Assembly: GCA_016715075.1 (NCBI GenBank) | Contig: JADKBK010000019.1 | Coordinates: 73,937 to 137,936, forward strand | Length of the DNA: 64,000 nucleotides | From: Bacteroidales bacterium | Lineage (GTDB): Bacteria > Bacteroidota > Bacteroidia > Bacteroidales > VadinHA17 | Direction of reading: 5' to 3' | Shown: positions 26,128 through 35,657 of the stretch, in pieces | How positions within the stretch are numbered: position 1 is the first letter of the stretch | How the letters are laid out: each line of letters starts with the position of its first letter | The notes under the pieces: generated by a model | What the model saw: the letters and a program-made list of their open reading frames with translations, nothing else | The model's database searches: none | Told to the model about the DNA's origin: nothing | Translations under genes and position numbers: made by a program

Positions 26128-27864
26128 TCATATTTTGCTGATTTTAAAAGCAATATCTGGCTTGTTATCTGCAAATACAGGAACAATCAGCTCCAGTTTT
26201 CCATTCCCTGAGTTTATTTTCTCTGTTTTAACCAGATTGCCTGTCCATGTATCAAACCATGTTATTGTATAGTTCCCGCCAGCTGGTTTAATGATCGTTA
26301 ATTTAGTTTTACCAATGCTTCTGTTCAAAAATGTTCTTGCCCAACCGAAGGTCTGGTCACCTGCATCCATAATGAAAATGTCGGTCCCTTCAGCAGCTGC
26401 CACCCCAGGTTTGTATTGATTTTTGGCAAAATCAATATCGGAAACAAAAGCTGCAAGGTGTTTTATCTGTATCCAGTCCTCTTCTGTTAAAATAGAAAAA
26501 TCCCACCAGACAGGGATCCCTGCAAGACCATTTGTGAGGGATGCCCAGATCTGATTGTGATAAGAGATTCTATACTCCTTTGAAACAGGTTTATAATAAG
26601 TAAGGTCAGCACCAGCTTCCCCAAAGATGGCAGGCTTTTCAAATTTATCCCAGAACCTTTTACTCGCCCATGCAAAATTATACATATCGCTTCTGAGGGT
26701 GTCTTCAGGGTATTTTAACTTCCAGCCCTGTGCAGGGTACAGATGGATGTTAGGAATGTCTGTCATCTCATAGAGCTGTTCGTGGTATTGTTCAAAACCT
26801 CCACTGAAAGAGGCAGTTACAGGATGATGGTATGGGTCATTATCAGTGAAATATTTGACACATTTATTAACCCAGTCATAAGCTTCCTGATGATGGCCTT
26901 TTGCCCAGCCATCAGTACCATCCATCTCATTGATCAGTTCCCAGATACCCCAGCTGCTGCTATGGGCGAACCTGGCAATCATGTAACGGTATTTCATTTT
27001 CTGCAGTTCCCATACCAGGGAATCGCTGTATACATTTTCAACGTCAGTAATTTGACTGTATGGATTCTGATCCCATTGGGCAGCCCAGACAGTTTTAGAA
27101 AAAAGATCGTGCGGCCAGATAGCGAACATTAGTTTTATGTTGTCCTTTTCAAGAATGGAAAGCAGTGAATCGATCTTCCCAAGCTTTTCCTGGTTATATC
27201 TTCCGGGTTCATTTTCTATAATCCCTGCATCATTAACAAATCCACCATAGCCAATATCCCATATAGCCAGAAGATTGGCTCCATTATCCGCATAGGTCTG
27301 AAAAACTTTTGCGCTGTTACCCCATGGTGAATAAACTCCGACTGCATACCAGGAGGAGCCATCATCATGCATAAAATAATGGGGATTTTTTTCAGATGGT
27401 TTTATCCAGCCGTGATGATCAGAATCAACAGATGTGAATGATGAAACTTCTGATTCGGCATCTGCAGTGCCATCTTTTACAAAAACCCGGAACTTATACT
27501 CTCCGGTTTCTCTTGGAGCAAACCGGATCTTCCATTTTGCATCGCCCCGGTAATTATCGAAAAACCCGTTGATCTTTATATTTTCACCTGCCGGAGATGT
27601 AAACAGAGCATAAACATCAATGTCGGCCGGATCGTATGGGTTTTCAATTTTTACATCATTCAGTAGAGCAACTGCTTCAAATTTTTCATACTTTTTTACA
27701 ATTGCAGTATTTACACCTGAAACAGAAATCTCAGGTTTCCGACCCTGTTCATATCTTGCTGTGCTTTTGGCGCATCCTGCAAACAGACAAGGAACAGAAA
27801 TCAATAAAACTGTTAAAAGTCTTCGGTCTGTTATAAAATATATCTTCCGGTTTCCTGTTATCAT
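26128..27864 (-). CDS. DUF5060-containing clan A glycoside hydrolase, lipoprotein
   Basis: A 578-residue secreted protein with a lipobox (CLFAGCAKS, Cys about residue 31). An N-terminal beta-sandwich DUF5060 domain (about 40-150, with YKFRVFVKDG) is followed by a TIM-barrel hydrolase: HYFMHDDGSSWYAVGVYSPWG, then IWELINEMDG with the presumed acid/base Glu near residue 310, and FGEAGAD with the presumed nucleophile Glu near 420. The C-terminal domain (GNYTITWFDTWTGNLVKTEKI) is a small beta sandwich of collagen-binding type. Related proteins are annotated as cellulase-like, but the substrate is unknown. It is the first gene of the operon with both DUF5009 genes. Confidence 0.8.
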   Translation of the reverse strand: MITGNRKIYFITDRRLLTVLLISVPCLFAGCAKSTARYEQGRKPEISVSGVNTAIVKKYEKFEAVALLNDVKIENPYDPADIDVYALFTSPAGENIKINGFFDNYRGDAKWKIRFAPRETGEYKFRVFVKDGTADAESEVSSFTSVDSDHHGWIKPSEKNPHYFMHDDGSSWYAVGVYSPWGNSAKVFQTYADNGANLLAIWDIGYGGFVNDAGIIENEPGRYNQEKLGKIDSLLSILEKDNIKLMFAIWPHDLFSKTVWAAQWDQNPYSQITDVENVYSDSLVWELQKMKYRYMIARFAHSSSWGIWELINEMDGTDGWAKGHHQEAYDWVNKCVKYFTDNDPYHHPVTASFSGGFEQYHEQLYEMTDIPNIHLYPAQGWKLKYPEDTLRSDMYNFAWASKRFWDKFEKPAIFGEAGADLTYYKPVSKEYRISYHNQIWASLTNGLAGIPVWWDFSILTEEDWIQIKHLAAFVSDIDFAKNQYKPGVAAAEGTDIFIMDAGDQTFGWARTFLNRSIGKTKLTIIKPAGGNYTITWFDTWTGNLVKTEKINSGNGKLELIVPVFADNKPDIAFKISKI

Positions 27865-28014
27865 ATCTCTTAAAATTCTAATGAAATGTCAGGTCAGAAA
27901 GTTAAATCAAATATGTGTAATCCGATGCATTGGTTTCTGCAGAATTTGCCTGTTGACAACAATCGAAATGTTAATTATTTATAAATGAAGAGAGAACAGA
28001 CTATAATCTCAATC

Positions 28015-28051
28015 TGACTGTCAGTCAAAAATGGAAAATAAATTAAATTTG
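28015..28051 (+). promoter_or_regulatory. Operator-like palindrome and -7 box upstream of GH9 gene
   Basis: TGACTGTCAGTCA at 28015-28027 is a palindrome with one central base. It lies where the -33 region would be relative to TAAATTTG at 28044-28051 (TAnnTTTG). The GH9 ATG follows 60 bases later. A regulator binding the palindrome could block or activate this promoter; the divergent DUF5060 operon starts 150 bases away. Confidence 0.45.
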
Positions 28052-28111
28052 TTAACCTGAACTGAAAACAATCATTATTTCCAATATCAAAGATCAAATC
28101 AAATAACAGAT

Positions 28112-30550
28112 ATGAAAAAGCTAACATTAATTTCTCTGCTCATTGCGCTAAACAGCTGGTTACTATTTTCTCAGTCAGATGAGAAGCTGAAATCCGATAT
28201 CCGGAATACCGGATATGTTCACAGTCCGTTACCTCTTGACTACAGCAAGTCATTTGAGACTTTCGGGCTCAATAAGAAAGTATTGCTTTCCGATATGCTA
28301 TGCGATATGGAAGATATTAAAAAATGGTCGCATACAGGAATAGGTGGAATGACCCAGACTTCCGAAAGGAGTATTAATGGCAGGAATAGCCTTAGATTAT
28401 CAGCGCCTTCATTTGTAGATGCTTTGGCTGAATGGGGACTAGGAAGGGGAACCTCTCTTGCCTCCTTTGAGGTTGGCGGGAAAAGCTGGGAAAAGTACAA
28501 CCGGATCAGGTTCAGTATTTATCCCAATTGTGAAGGGGCCAGAAGCATTTATCTTAATCTATATGTTGAGAATGACGGCAAGATCAAGGTGCCTGACCAG
28601 TACGGAAGGGAAGGGTTACACGAGATCAACCTGGTCAATGGTCAGTGGAATGAATGTTTTGTAGAGATGTCCGAGCTGGCGCGTGATAAGGTTACCAGGA
28701 TCTCCTTTGCCATTGAAGTCTTCGGAAAGGAACGCACCATGGGTGACTCTCTTAAGTTTGATATTGATGCTGTTGAACTGCAGACAGTCGAAAATCCTGA
28801 AGTTGTCAGCGGATGGAAGCCTGCCGAGAACAGGATCATTTTTTCAACCTCAGGTTACAGGCCGGAAAGTGTAAAAACGGCCATCATACGGGTAAGGAAC
28901 AGCAGCGGAAAGTTTCAACTGGTTGATTATTCCACCTCACAGGTTGCTTATGAGGGTAAGACTGGTCATGTGAAATCTTATACAGGAGAATTTGAAACAA
29001 TTGATTTTACGGATTTCAAACGTGAAGGACAATATATGATCAGGGTTGGAGATGTTACATCACAACCATTTTATATTAACCGGAATCTCTGGGAAAATTC
29101 GGCATGGCGCATGCTTAATTTTATGTTCTGTGAGCGTTGCGGTTACCCTGTGCCAGGAAAGCATGGCGCCTGTCATACAGATCTTAATGGTGAGTACAAT
29201 GGTCGTATCTATCCGGTGAATGGAGGCTGGCATGATGCTGCCGATATGTCGCAGCAATCACTTCAAACAGGCGAAATAGCTTTCTCTTTGCTCGAAATGG
29301 CAACAAAAGCCAGAGAGAAAAACAATACTGATCTGTACAACCGGCTGACTGAAGAGGCGCTATGGGGTATTGATTATATAATGAAAACGCGCCTTGGTGA
29401 TGGCTACCGCTTCCAGACATGGGGCACCAACCTGTGGACAGACGGTTTTATCGGCTCGGTTGATGATGCAGGAAGACGGCAGGTGGTTGCAACAAACAGC
29501 GGTTTTGAGAATTTCCTCTTTTCCGGAATTGAGGCTTATGCTTCAATGACTCTGGAAAATGATCCAATGCTGAAGGGTAATCTATGTAAAATTGCCAGGG
29601 AAGATTTTGGCTTTGCAATGAAGCGGTTCGAGGAACTGGGCTACAATGAAAGGATCTCCAAGGGCCATGGTCATGCATATATGGCATCACAGAGCCAGTA
29701 TATGGCAACAATCTCCTGGGCTGCAAGCATGCTTTTCAGGCTAACGAATGATAAATACTATGCAGAAAAAGCAGCTGAATCAATAAATTATACCATTCAG
29801 TGTCAGCGTACGGAACCTTTAAATGATAAGAATAAGACAAGAGGTTTCTTCTATCGGGATCACAGCAGGAAATCGATTGTTCACTACACCCACCAGTCAC
29901 GAGATCATGTATATATGCAGGCGCTGACGGCACTTTGTGAGACACAGCCTGATAATCCGGCATATTCATCATGGGAGAAAACAATCAGGATGTATGGCGA
30001 TTATCTGAAGAATATTATACAATATGTACAGCCTTACGGAATGGTTCCCAGCGGTGTTTACCAGAAGGATGAAGTAAAAGATTCAGCCAACTTTTATGTG
30101 ATACAGGTGGGGATTGATTCGGATGTATCTAAGGACTTTAAGGAACAACTTGAGAACGGGATCAAGCTGGATGAGGAACATTATCTCCGCGTCTTCCCTG
30201 TCTGGTTCTCTTTCAAAGGGAATACGGCAGTTCAGCTTTCAACAGGAAAAGCTGCAGCCCTCTGCGGAAAATTCCTGAAGGATAAGGAGCTGATTAATAT
30301 TGCAGAGCAGCAGTTATTCTGGGTTGTAGGAAAGAACCCCTTCGGGCAGTCATTGATATATGGTGAGGGTACCAATTACCCTCAGCAGTATACCGCTTTG
30401 CCGGGAGAGATGGTGGGAGAGATCCCTGTAGGCATGCAGTCGAGGTTCAATGAGGATACACCTTACTGGCCTCAGTTCAATACGGCAACATATAAAGAGG
30501 TCTGGGGAGGCTCTGCAGCCAAGTGGTTCTCGTTAATCTCCGAGTTCTGA
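28112..30550 (+). CDS. Glycoside hydrolase family 9 protein with N-terminal Ig-like domain
   Basis: An 812-residue secreted protein (signal peptide MKKLTLISLLIALNSWLLFS). After a CBM-like beta-sandwich region (about 60-230) comes a CelD_N-type Ig-like domain (SGYRPESVKTAIIRV... near 250) and then a GH9 (alpha/alpha)6 barrel: NGGWHDAADMSQQSLQTGEIA near residue 370 corresponds to the GGWYDAGD motif, and both catalytic-base Asp residues are kept (DAAD). Later come the THQSRDHVYMQAL and VGKNPFGQSLIYGEG segments typical of GH9. GH9 enzymes are endo- or exo-glucanases or exo-glucosaminidases; the DAAD variant and unusual C-terminal acid region make the specificity uncertain. Confidence 0.8.
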   Translation: MKKLTLISLLIALNSWLLFSQSDEKLKSDIRNTGYVHSPLPLDYSKSFETFGLNKKVLLSDMLCDMEDIKKWSHTGIGGMTQTSERSINGRNSLRLSAPSFVDALAEWGLGRGTSLASFEVGGKSWEKYNRIRFSIYPNCEGARSIYLNLYVENDGKIKVPDQYGREGLHEINLVNGQWNECFVEMSELARDKVTRISFAIEVFGKERTMGDSLKFDIDAVELQTVENPEVVSGWKPAENRIIFSTSGYRPESVKTAIIRVRNSSGKFQLVDYSTSQVAYEGKTGHVKSYTGEFETIDFTDFKREGQYMIRVGDVTSQPFYINRNLWENSAWRMLNFMFCERCGYPVPGKHGACHTDLNGEYNGRIYPVNGGWHDAADMSQQSLQTGEIAFSLLEMATKAREKNNTDLYNRLTEEALWGIDYIMKTRLGDGYRFQTWGTNLWTDGFIGSVDDAGRRQVVATNSGFENFLFSGIEAYASMTLENDPMLKGNLCKIAREDFGFAMKRFEELGYNERISKGHGHAYMASQSQYMATISWAASMLFRLTNDKYYAEKAAESINYTIQCQRTEPLNDKNKTRGFFYRDHSRKSIVHYTHQSRDHVYMQALTALCETQPDNPAYSSWEKTIRMYGDYLKNIIQYVQPYGMVPSGVYQKDEVKDSANFYVIQVGIDSDVSKDFKEQLENGIKLDEEHYLRVFPVWFSFKGNTAVQLSTGKAAALCGKFLKDKELINIAEQQLFWVVGKNPFGQSLIYGEGTNYPQQYTALPGEMVGEIPVGMQSRFNEDTPYWPQFNTATYKEVWGGSAAKWFSLISEF

Positions 30551-31168
30551 TCAGAGCTACTCTGTTAATGGTCCTTAGTGTTCCTTTGTGAAATACTTTG
30601 TGCCCTGAGTGTTACGTATTATAGTGTTTAGGAGGTGATGGAAAAGTTCTTTTTAACCGCAAAGGACGCTAAGTATTCGCTAAGGGCGCAAAGTAAATAT
30701 ATTGATAATTAACGCTTTGCGAGCTTTGCGTAATAACTTTGCGACCTTTGCGGTTATTGGATCATGACTTTTCAAACAGCTCCAGTAAATCAGGACACAA
30801 AGTCCCGATAGCAATCAATTTCTTCACAATTCATGTAACAGTTTATTTTTGGAAGTCTGGAGCTGTATCAAAGATCGATTTTCTCTGTGACACCCCTAAA
30901 TCCCCCAAGGGGGACTTATTTAAAACCAATAAGTTATAAAGCCCCCCTTGGGGGGTTTGGGGGTAAAAACAGACTTGTTCTACAGTCCCAAATTTCACTT
31001 AATAATGAGCAACATCAGATTATATAATCTGTTACCATACGACTGAAGTATTACATAGCTATCGGGAAACACTTAGGAACACAATGGGAATAATGAAATT
31101 GGTTTGATTTTTTTGTCAGTCTCTGAAAAGAAAGTTATAGTCAGACAGAATAGAATACCGGGAAGTAT
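30551..31168. repeat. Intergenic region of nested inverted repeats
   Basis: No gene is seen. At 30654-30760 CGCAAAGG-type units form an imperfect inverted repeat (AACCGCAAAGGACGC... against ...GACCTTTGCGGTTATT). At 30803 half of the TCCCGATAG palindrome occurs and its other half (TAGCTATCGGGA) is at 31056, as if about 240 bases had been inserted into it. At 30891-30965 a long hairpin pairs CACCCCTAAATCCCCCAAGG with CCTTGGGGGGTTTGGGGGTA around an AT-rich loop. Confidence 0.6.
30891..30965. repeat. Inverted repeat CACCCCTAAATCCCCC-type
   Basis: Arms of about 26 bases (30891-30917 and 30939-30965) pair with few mismatches around a loop of about 20 bases. The CCCCTAAATCCCCC sequence recalls an interspersed repeat common in Bacteroidota genomes (from memory). 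It may fold as a hairpin in RNA and act as a terminator. Confidence 0.65.
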
Positions 31169-31351
31169 TCAGATCGTTACGATAATTGTGAGCAGTTCCT
31201 TTTCTGTTTTTCCTATTTTATTACTCACAATCTTCATCATTTCTTTTTCCTTGCCTTCCCTGAAATCTAAATCTTTATCGGAAAGATTTTCATACTTCAG
31301 TTTGAGTTTTTCTTTCTTAGTGTTCCAATAGGAAGTGAATTCCGGATGCAT
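31169..31351 (-). CDS. CsbD-like small stress protein
   Basis: A 60-residue, highly charged helical protein: YWNTKKEKLKLKYENLSDKD, then DFREGKEKEMMKIVSNKIGK and a closing ELLTIIVTI. The WxxKKxKLKxxYxxLxDxDL...EGKExEM...KxGK pattern is that of the small CsbD-like/general stress proteins of Bacteroidota. A second, frameshifted copy with the same C-terminal ELLTIIVTI lies at 38500-38681. Function unknown; probably stress-induced and soluble. Confidence 0.65.
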   Translation of the reverse strand: MHPEFTSYWNTKKEKLKLKYENLSDKDLDFREGKEKEMMKIVSNKIGKTEKELLTIIVTI

Positions 31352-31515
31352 TTGGACTGATTTACAGTTTTATAGGTTATAAAGTTAGAATGAATCAATG
31401 TCATTACAGAATGACATTTTTATGACTTATAAACAACCTGCCTGTACAAATTAACAATCGATCAGTCTCTTTAATGGTTTTTGTCAATAGTGCTTCTGAC
31501 TCTTAGTATTTAAGA

Positions 31516-34047
31516 TTACTTTTCTATATAGGATACCGTACTTTGCCCGATTTCATTTTTAGATTTTCTGAGAAGAATAATATGGTTTACTACAAACCTG
31601 ATCTCGCTCCAGGAAACCTTTTCTCCAAGAGCATCTTTTACTGGACCCATTGTAAGATCTTCTCTTCCTTCAAAATGGCTCGCGATAAGGTCAGCTTTTT
31701 CCTGTGATACAAATTTACTGATTGGGAGTTCGCCAATACTAACATAATGGGCCAGATGACCTTCGATAGTAGTTATACTCAGCTTTCTCTCCTCTGCTAT
31801 TTGTGAAATTGTTTTGCCCTCCTTAAAAAGATCGTAACTTATTTTCTTTGTCTCTTCTTTAATCTTTTTGGGAACCTTTTTCTCATTAACAGTTAACAGT
31901 GGTGGTTCGATTTTTTCTTTTCTGCAATATGAAATAATAATTTCTAAAATCTCTTCGCCGAATTTCTCTGATTTTTTCTTTCCCACCCCTTTCACCAGGT
32001 TCAGAGCATGCAGCGACTGAGGCATCAGGTTGGCCAGGGTAACCATTGTTTTCTGGGGAAGTACCATATAATGCGGAAGATTCATTGCCTTAGCCTGAAT
32101 ATTCCTCCATTCTTTCAGCTGGCGGAACAGGGCCGGATGTTGAATTATGCCGGAAGTATCATCCTCATATTTAGCTGAATGAGATTTAACTGAAGGAATA
32201 TCAATAGCTGACTTAGCTTTGGAATCCAGATAAATACTGGTCTTAAAACCAGGTCTTACAGCATTAAGGCAGGCCAGCTTGGTGATACCCTCTTTTCTTA
32301 AGCGATCCAGTGCTTCAGAAACTGATTTACGGACTGTTTTATTATCTGTTTCTACAGGGAAACCGGACAGTATTGATTTCAGGGCGGCTTCAAGTTTGTC
32401 AGAAAAAAAACCGGCTGCTTTCTTTACCCTTTCCTGCAGGAGGTTATTTGATTCAGCATCAGTTTCTCCCTTTAAAAGTGCATTTAACTGAGGATGGAAT
32501 TTTTCAGATACTTCAATAATATCTCTCTTGATCTGGTCCAGAATATTTTCAAGCACTTCATGAGGATTTCCCAAAATACTTTCGCTATTCTCACTGATAA
32601 TCCTAAGACAATAGTTCAGGCTTCGTGTCAGGGCAGTAAAATCGAAGAGTTCAGTCAGGAGCAGCTGCTGGTATGCCTTTTTCGACTCTGCCAGCTGCTT
32701 CTGGTCGGGTTGATTTTTTTCTGATTCATTAATGAAGGCAGAAACAGAATGGTCGTCAATTATGCTTCGTTGGTTGATCCGGCTGCTCAGGACCAGACCC
32801 TCCAGAGTTCGGCATCTGCTGAGAGCCACATACACCTGTCCATGTGCAAAGGAAGCTGAGGCGTCAATAACAGCTTTATCAAAGGTTAGTCCCTGACTCT
32901 TATGTATAGTTATTGCCCATGCCAGCTTTAGAGGGTATTGTGTAAATGTTCCGATTACAGTTTCCTGAATCTCTTTTGTCTCTTCATCGAGGGTATATTT
33001 CATATTTTGCCACTCAGCCATCTCCACTCTGATACGGAAATTATCGTCGGGACATTTAACGACAATAATATCATCATCAAAAGATTCTATTTTTCCAATT
33101 TTACCATTAAAGAACAGCCTGTCGCCAGAGAGGTCGTTTTTTACAAACATAACCTGGGCACCCTCTTTAAGTACCAGCTCACTGGCATTAGGATAGGAAA
33201 ACTCCGGGAATTCATCCTTAATTGTTGCTTTAAATGAATGAGCTTTGCCAGGAAGAATCTCTAGTTTTGAATTATTCAGGCTCTGGGCCTGATAATTGTG
33301 AGTGGTAAGTGTAATATATCCACCATCAGAATCAGGATCAAAATCAGGAATATGTCTTTTATTAAGTTCAGACAGCACATCTGAATCAACATTATTGTCG
33401 CGGATTTTATTAAGCAGGTTAATAAAAACCTGGTCATTCTGTCTGTAAATATGTTTGAGTTCAATTGTAACGTAATCGGTGCTACGGAGAGCCCTGCTTC
33501 CAAAGAAAAAATGTGAATTGTAATATTTGCTGATTATTTCCCTGTCATCGTCTTTTACAACCGGCGCAAGCTGTTGAAGATCACCGATCATCAGGAGCTG
33601 GACTCCTCCAAAGGGGAGATAACGGTTTTTGTACCTCCTGAGTGCGCTGTCGACAGCGTCAAGTGTATCAGCCCGTACCATACTGATCTCATCAATAACA
33701 ACCAGGTCAAGGCTTTTGATAATATTTATCTTTTCACGACTCATCTTATACGCTGGCTGATCTTTTTGTACAGCCTGATTATCTGTATAATTATTTGATA
33801 AGTAAATTGATGGGATAAATGGGTGAAAAGGCAATTGAAAAAAGGAGTGTATTGTGACACCACCTGCATTTATTGCAGCCACTCCTGTCGGAGCCACTAC
33901 GATCATTCGTTTTGGGGATGATTTTTTAAGGTCATGCAGGAATGTAGTTTTACCGGTACCGGCTTTTCCAGTGAGAAAGATATTGCGATTTGTGTATTTA
34001 ACAAAGTCAAAAGCTAACTGCAGATCCTGATTTGTAATAGTTACCAT
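31516..34047 (-). CDS. Pif1-like AAA helicase with HRDC and helix-turn-helix C-terminus
   Basis: An 843-residue superfamily 1B helicase. The core has Walker A NIFLTGKAGTGKTTFLHDL near residue 19, VVAPTGVAAINAGGVTIHSFF, Walker B LVVIDEISMVRADTLD near 115, GDLQQLAPV, a UvrD-like C-terminal helicase half with YPLKLAWAITIHKSQGLTFD, and YVALSRCRTLEGL. After a helical insert of about 170 residues follow an HRDC domain (QLKEWRNIQAKAMNLPHYMVLPQKTM, ending GVGKKKSEKFGEEIL) and a RecQ-like winged-helix segment (YDLFKEGKTISQIAEERKLSITTIEGHL). This RecD/Pif1-HRDC-HTH layout is known in Bacteroidota; the role is probably DNA repair or G4 unwinding. It has no operon partner. Confidence 0.87.
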   Translation of the reverse strand: MVTITNQDLQLAFDFVKYTNRNIFLTGKAGTGKTTFLHDLKKSSPKRMIVVAPTGVAAINAGGVTIHSFFQLPFHPFIPSIYLSNNYTDNQAVQKDQPAYKMSREKINIIKSLDLVVIDEISMVRADTLDAVDSALRRYKNRYLPFGGVQLLMIGDLQQLAPVVKDDDREIISKYYNSHFFFGSRALRSTDYVTIELKHIYRQNDQVFINLLNKIRDNNVDSDVLSELNKRHIPDFDPDSDGGYITLTTHNYQAQSLNNSKLEILPGKAHSFKATIKDEFPEFSYPNASELVLKEGAQVMFVKNDLSGDRLFFNGKIGKIESFDDDIIVVKCPDDNFRIRVEMAEWQNMKYTLDEETKEIQETVIGTFTQYPLKLAWAITIHKSQGLTFDKAVIDASASFAHGQVYVALSRCRTLEGLVLSSRINQRSIIDDHSVSAFINESEKNQPDQKQLAESKKAYQQLLLTELFDFTALTRSLNYCLRIISENSESILGNPHEVLENILDQIKRDIIEVSEKFHPQLNALLKGETDAESNNLLQERVKKAAGFFSDKLEAALKSILSGFPVETDNKTVRKSVSEALDRLRKEGITKLACLNAVRPGFKTSIYLDSKAKSAIDIPSVKSHSAKYEDDTSGIIQHPALFRQLKEWRNIQAKAMNLPHYMVLPQKTMVTLANLMPQSLHALNLVKGVGKKKSEKFGEEILEIIISYCRKEKIEPPLLTVNEKKVPKKIKEETKKISYDLFKEGKTISQIAEERKLSITTIEGHLAHYVSIGELPISKFVSQEKADLIASHFEGREDLTMGPVKDALGEKVSWSEIRFVVNHIILLRKSKNEIGQSTVSYIEK

Positions 34048-34417
34048 ATTGTGTGCTCAAATTTTTAAGGGTCAAGAGTTTGTCCGGATGAATTATATCA
34101 TCCTATTCATCTGAGTTCATTTGGACAGTATTAGGTTAGACATATTCAGTGCTAATTTAATTTAAAAGGGGGACATCTGCATTATAAAATAATACCCGGC
34201 ACTTTGGTGTGTGGTTATAAAATTGCCTGTGTGTTTCTGTTTGTCAGGCTTTGGCCGACGAAACCTGCCGGAAAATGAAGCCCATCGAAGTCCGGGAGAG
34301 AAGCCATATGTTTTTTATATAATTAATTATCAGTATGGTATAATTCAAATGACCTATTCCTGGTTTTATTTTTTTGTTTTATGATTTTTAATATATAAGC
34401 CTGTTTCAGCATAAAAA
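34048..34417. other. Intergenic region, no gene seen
   Basis: About 370 bases between the divergent helicase and Fic genes. A lone TTTGGACAGT near 34114 resembles the operator half-site found further on. No repeat family or RNA gene is recognised. Confidence 0.4.
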
Positions 34418-34513
34418 TGGACATTTCTTAATGACGTGTCCATAAATATTAAAATATTGGACATGTATTGTTGTTTTTCATGAAAATACGACATAAATTT
34501 GCAATATGTCCAT
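34418..34513 (+). promoter_or_regulatory. fic promoter flanked by four TGTCCA operator half-sites
   Basis: TTG at 34471-34473, a 20-base spacer and TAAATTTG at 34494-34501 form a Bacteroidota promoter. Four copies of ATGGACA/TGTCCAT surround it: 34418-34424 and 34437-34443 (an inverted pair with 13 bases between), 34458-34464 just upstream of the -33 box, and 34506-34513 over the expected start site. This arrangement suggests repression by a dimeric regulator, possibly the Fic protein's own winged-helix tail. Confidence 0.6.
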
Positions 34514-34536
34514 AATTGAACAAATATTGAACATCT

Positions 34537-35523
34537 ATGACTAAGACAAAATTCGACCGGAATTCCCCTTTCAATGATCTTCCTCTTCTTCCACCCTCAA
34601 CTGAAATAGATAATGACAGCGATATATTGAAAAAGCTGGTATCTGCTTCGAGGGCATTGGCCTCAGTCAATATCAATGTTATGAGACTGCCAAATCCGAA
34701 TATGTTAATAAATACAATAGCATTACAGGAAGCCAAAACTTCAACTGAAATTGAGAATATTTTCACCACTGAGGACGAACTATATAAAGCAGTTTCGGAT
34801 AATAAAAGTGAAGAAAGATCAGATTTTGCTGTAAAAGAAGTTCTTAGATACAGAGAAGCGCTTTGGGCTGGATACCGTGAAATGAATGAAACAAAAATTT
34901 TAAATCTGCAGTCAGTTCTTTCGATCTTCCGGCAGATCAAGAATACTACAGCCGGAATAAGACCGCCCCAGGCAAATGTAGTTATCAAAAGAGGACAAAG
35001 TGAGTTACGTCCGGGAGAAGTGATCTATACACCACCTCGAGGTAATGAGATTGTTGAAGGGTTAATGGAAAACCTTTTAAGTTATCTTAATGACCATGAG
35101 AATTATCCAACAGATCCGCTGATAAAAACGTGTGTTGCACATTATCAATTCGAAGCAATCCATCCTTTTCAGGACGGTAACGGAAGAACCGGCAGAATTA
35201 TTAACCTTATTTACCTGGTACAATCCCGATTATTATATCAACCTGTACTTTACCTGTCAAAGTATATAATTATTCATAGATCAGACTACTATTATAATCT
35301 TAGTGCTGTGACACAACAGGGGTCATGGAAAAAATGGATTTTGTTTATGCTTGATGCTATTGAGAATACATCTACGATGACCAATATTCAGATTAACAAC
35401 ATATTGGACCAGATGGATTCCACCCTGAATTATGGAAAGTCAAAAATAAAATGGTATACAAAGGAGGTGAATGAAGCTATATTCAGCCAACCATATATAA
35501 ACCCAAGATTATTGGAAATGTAA
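34537..35523 (+). CDS. Fic family protein (AMP-transferase), C-terminus frameshifted
   Basis: Fic enzymes transfer AMP (or similar) to target hydroxyls. The 328-residue frame has the N-terminal Fic_N domain (RNSPFNDLPLLPPSTEIDND), an inhibitory-helix candidate with TSTEIENIF near residue 65 (S/T-x3-E/D-N/G-type, class II), and the catalytic HPFQDGNGRTGRIINLIYL near 208 with all key residues. At 35500 the frame slips: the plus-one frame from about 35507 continues PKIIGNVIGRSSRTTLSKRM and on to a TAA at 35657, which is the winged-helix tail expected in this family. One missing base near AAACCCAAG would restore a protein of about 373 residues. Confidence 0.88.
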   Translation: MTKTKFDRNSPFNDLPLLPPSTEIDNDSDILKKLVSASRALASVNINVMRLPNPNMLINTIALQEAKTSTEIENIFTTEDELYKAVSDNKSEERSDFAVKEVLRYREALWAGYREMNETKILNLQSVLSIFRQIKNTTAGIRPPQANVVIKRGQSELRPGEVIYTPPRGNEIVEGLMENLLSYLNDHENYPTDPLIKTCVAHYQFEAIHPFQDGNGRTGRIINLIYLVQSRLLYQPVLYLSKYIIIHRSDYYYNLSAVTQQGSWKKWILFMLDAIENTSTMTNIQINNILDQMDSTLNYGKSKIKWYTKEVNEAIFSQPYINPRLLEM

Positions 35524-35657
35524 TAGGCAGATCATCCCGTACAACTCTTTCAAAACGTATGGAAGAACTTGTTGCTGCAAAGATCTTAACTCCAAAAAAG
35601 GCTGGATCCGAGGTATACTATCTGAATGATGACCTTATAAGAATCCTGGCAGGCTAA
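35507..35657 (+). pseudogene. Frameshifted winged-helix tail of the Fic protein
   Basis: Frame-shifted continuation of the preceding gene, encoding GRSSRTTLSKRMEELVAAK followed by ILTPKKAGSEVYYLNDDLIR and a stop at 35655-35657. The helix-turn-helix and beta-wing pattern matches the C-terminal DNA-binding domain of long Fic proteins. It is probably joined to the Fic gene in the real sequence. Confidence 0.7.
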
